6,595 bases of DNA, taken from Gammaproteobacteria bacterium (GTDB lineage: Bacteria; Pseudomonadota; Gammaproteobacteria; Pseudomonadales; Pseudohongiellaceae). The translations under genes and the position numbers were made by a program. Shown in pieces: positions 5,634 through 6,595 of the stretch (the first letter of the stretch is position 1; each line of letters begins with the position of its first letter). Location: contig CANCGR010000152.1 of assembly GCA_947377625.1 (NCBI GenBank), positions 1-6,595 of the forward strand, given 5' to 3'. The notes beneath the pieces are model-generated. The model searched no databases. It saw nothing but the letters and a program-made list of their open reading frames with translations, and was not told the origin of the DNA.

Positions 5634-6595
5634 ACCCGAAGAATTGCCAGAAATGCTTCCTGCGGTACTTCCACGGTTCCCACCTGCTTCATGCGCTTCT
5701 TGCCGGCTTTCTGCTTTTCCAGCAATTTGCGTTTGCGGCTTACGTCACCGCCATAACATTTGGCAGTCACGTTTTTGCGCAAAGCCTTGACTGTGGTACG
5801 GGCGATAATCTGCCCGCCAATCGCAGCCTGGATTGCCACATCATAAAGTTGGCGCGGAATGAGTTCCTGCATTTTCTCCGCCAACACGCGGCCTTTGGTC
5901 TGGGCCTGATCCCTGTGGACGATAAGTGCCAAGGCATCCACAACATCGCCGTTGATCAGTACATCGAGTTTGACAAGATTCGCGGCCTGGAAACGGATGA
6001 AATGGTAGTCCAGTGACGCATAGCCTCGGCTGACCGACTTCAGACGATCAAAAAAATCCAGCACCACTTCATTCATCGGCAGCTCGTATTTGATCGATAC
6101 CTGATTGCCAATGAACTGCATGTCTTTTTGCACACCACGCTTGTCGACACACAGCGTCAACACGTTGCCAACATATTCCTGCGGCACCAGAATATTGGCC
6201 TCCACTATGGGCTCACGCATCTCGTCGATGTTACCCATGGGTGGCAAGCGTGAGGGACTATCAACCCGGATCACATTGCCGTCGCGCGTGACCACTTCAA
6301 ACACTACTGTCGGAGCCGAGGTGATCAAGTCGAGGTTGTATTCACGCTCCAGGCGTTCCTGCACGATTTCCATATGCAGCATGCCAAGGAAGCCACAGCG
6401 GAAGCCAATGCCTAACGCATCCGAATTCTCGGGTTCATATTGCAGAGCCGCATCGTTGAGAGTCAGTTTTTCCAGCGCATCACGGAAGCTTTCGTAGTCA
6501 TCGGCAGATACCGGGAACAGACCGGCATAAACCTGCGGTTGCACTTTCTTGAAACCTGGCAAGGAATCAACTTCAGGGGTCTTGGCATGGGTGAT
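5624..6595 (-). CDS. lepA: Elongation factor 4 (LepA), C-terminal part
   Basis: LepA (EF4) is a ribosome-associated translational GTPase acting in translation and 30S biogenesis. The frame is open from the right edge to a TAG at 5624-5626, giving the last 323 residues, roughly the C-terminal half of a protein of about 600. The G domain is outside the window. What is present matches E. coli LepA closely: LPGFKKVQPQVYAGLFPVS near the start, then FRCGFLGMLHMEIVQERLER of the EF-G domain III-like region, then REPIVEANILVPQEYVGNV and DFFDRLKSVSRGYASLDYHF of the EF-G domain V-like region, and finally the LepA-specific C-terminal domain with RKNVTAKCYGGDVSRKRKLL and the basic KKRMKQVG segment. A TTG near 6562 is an internal Leu codon, not the start. 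A second in-frame stop (TAA, 5612-5614) follows three codons after the first. Confidence 0.97.
   Translation of the reverse strand: MTHAKTPEVDSLPGFKKVQPQVYAGLFPVSADDYESFRDALEKLTLNDAALQYEPENSDALGIGFRCGFLGMLHMEIVQERLEREYNLDLITSAPTVVFEVVTRDGNVIRVDSPSRLPPMGNIDEMREPIVEANILVPQEYVGNVLTLCVDKRGVQKDMQFIGNQVSIKYELPMNEVVLDFFDRLKSVSRGYASLDYHFIRFQAANLVKLDVLINGDVVDALALIVHRDQAQTKGRVLAEKMQELIPRQLYDVAIQAAIGGQIIARTTVKALRKNVTAKCYGGDVSRKRKLLEKQKAGKKRMKQVGTVEVPQEAFLAILRVDK

Larger units (their letters stand above)
1..6595 (-). other. Probable polycistronic unit lepA-lepB-DUF4845-rnc-era-recO-cysM-rlmD
   Basis: Eight genes run in one direction with junctions of +56, +34, +11, -8, +28, +36 and 0 bp. No hairpin followed by a T-run and no convincing sigma-70 promoter is visible in any gap. 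This supports co-transcription through the block, but promoters inside coding sequence cannot be excluded; in E. coli, for example, rnc-era-recO has its own promoter. Confidence 0.55.

Noticed and set aside
5302..5790. A 162-codon plus-strand frame across the lepA/lepB junction
   Set aside because: It is antisense to the conserved LepA C-terminus and LepB N-terminus, and is cysteine-rich and unlike any family I know; a shadow frame.
1..6595. Search for a novel system, mobile element, defence gene, CRISPR array or RNA gene
   Set aside because: Essentially all of the window is accounted for by eight recognisable genes in tight succession; the gaps total under 170 bp and hold no repeats, cloverleaf or strong terminator.

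Overview
The window is a compact housekeeping block from a bacterial chromosome, most likely a gammaproteobacterium. The gene order lepA-lepB-DUF4845-rnc-era-recO, a CysM-type (not CysK-type) O-acetylserine sulfhydrylase, and RlmD/RumA with its iron-sulfur cysteines all point that way. The proteins look close to their Escherichia coli and Pseudomonas counterparts, but the genus cannot be fixed from the sequence alone. Base composition is moderate (about half G+C by eye) and looks even throughout. I see no mobile element, tRNA, rRNA, CRISPR array or phage gene.

All eight genes lie on the minus strand, so transcription runs from the right edge to the left. In order they are: lepA (3' part only, cut by the right edge), lepB (signal peptidase I), a small one-helix DUF4845 membrane protein, rnc (RNase III), era (ribosome-assembly GTPase), recO (recombination mediator), cysM (cysteine synthase B) and rlmD (23S rRNA m5U1939 methyltransferase, cut by the left edge). 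Junctions are tight: 56, 34 and 11 bp gaps, an 8 bp overlap (rnc/era), then 28, 36 and 0 bp gaps (cysM stop directly followed by rlmD start). No convincing terminator or internal promoter is visible, so one polycistronic unit is plausible. No gene-free stretch exceeds 60 bp.

Functionally the block joins translation and ribosome biogenesis (LepA, RNase III, Era, RlmD), protein export (LepB and perhaps DUF4845), DNA repair (RecO) and cysteine synthesis (CysM). The lepA-to-recO part is a classic conserved neighbourhood. The cysM-rlmD pair is also a known neighbourhood, usually at another site or further away, and here it directly follows recO where pdxJ is commonly found.

I found no undescribed system. 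The points worth a second look are small: the recO-cysM junction, the zero-spacing in-frame cysM/rlmD boundary, a prepilin-like N-terminus on the DUF4845 protein, weak start codons on rnc and era with an A8 tract in era, and a short tandem duplication that gives lepA two in-frame stops.
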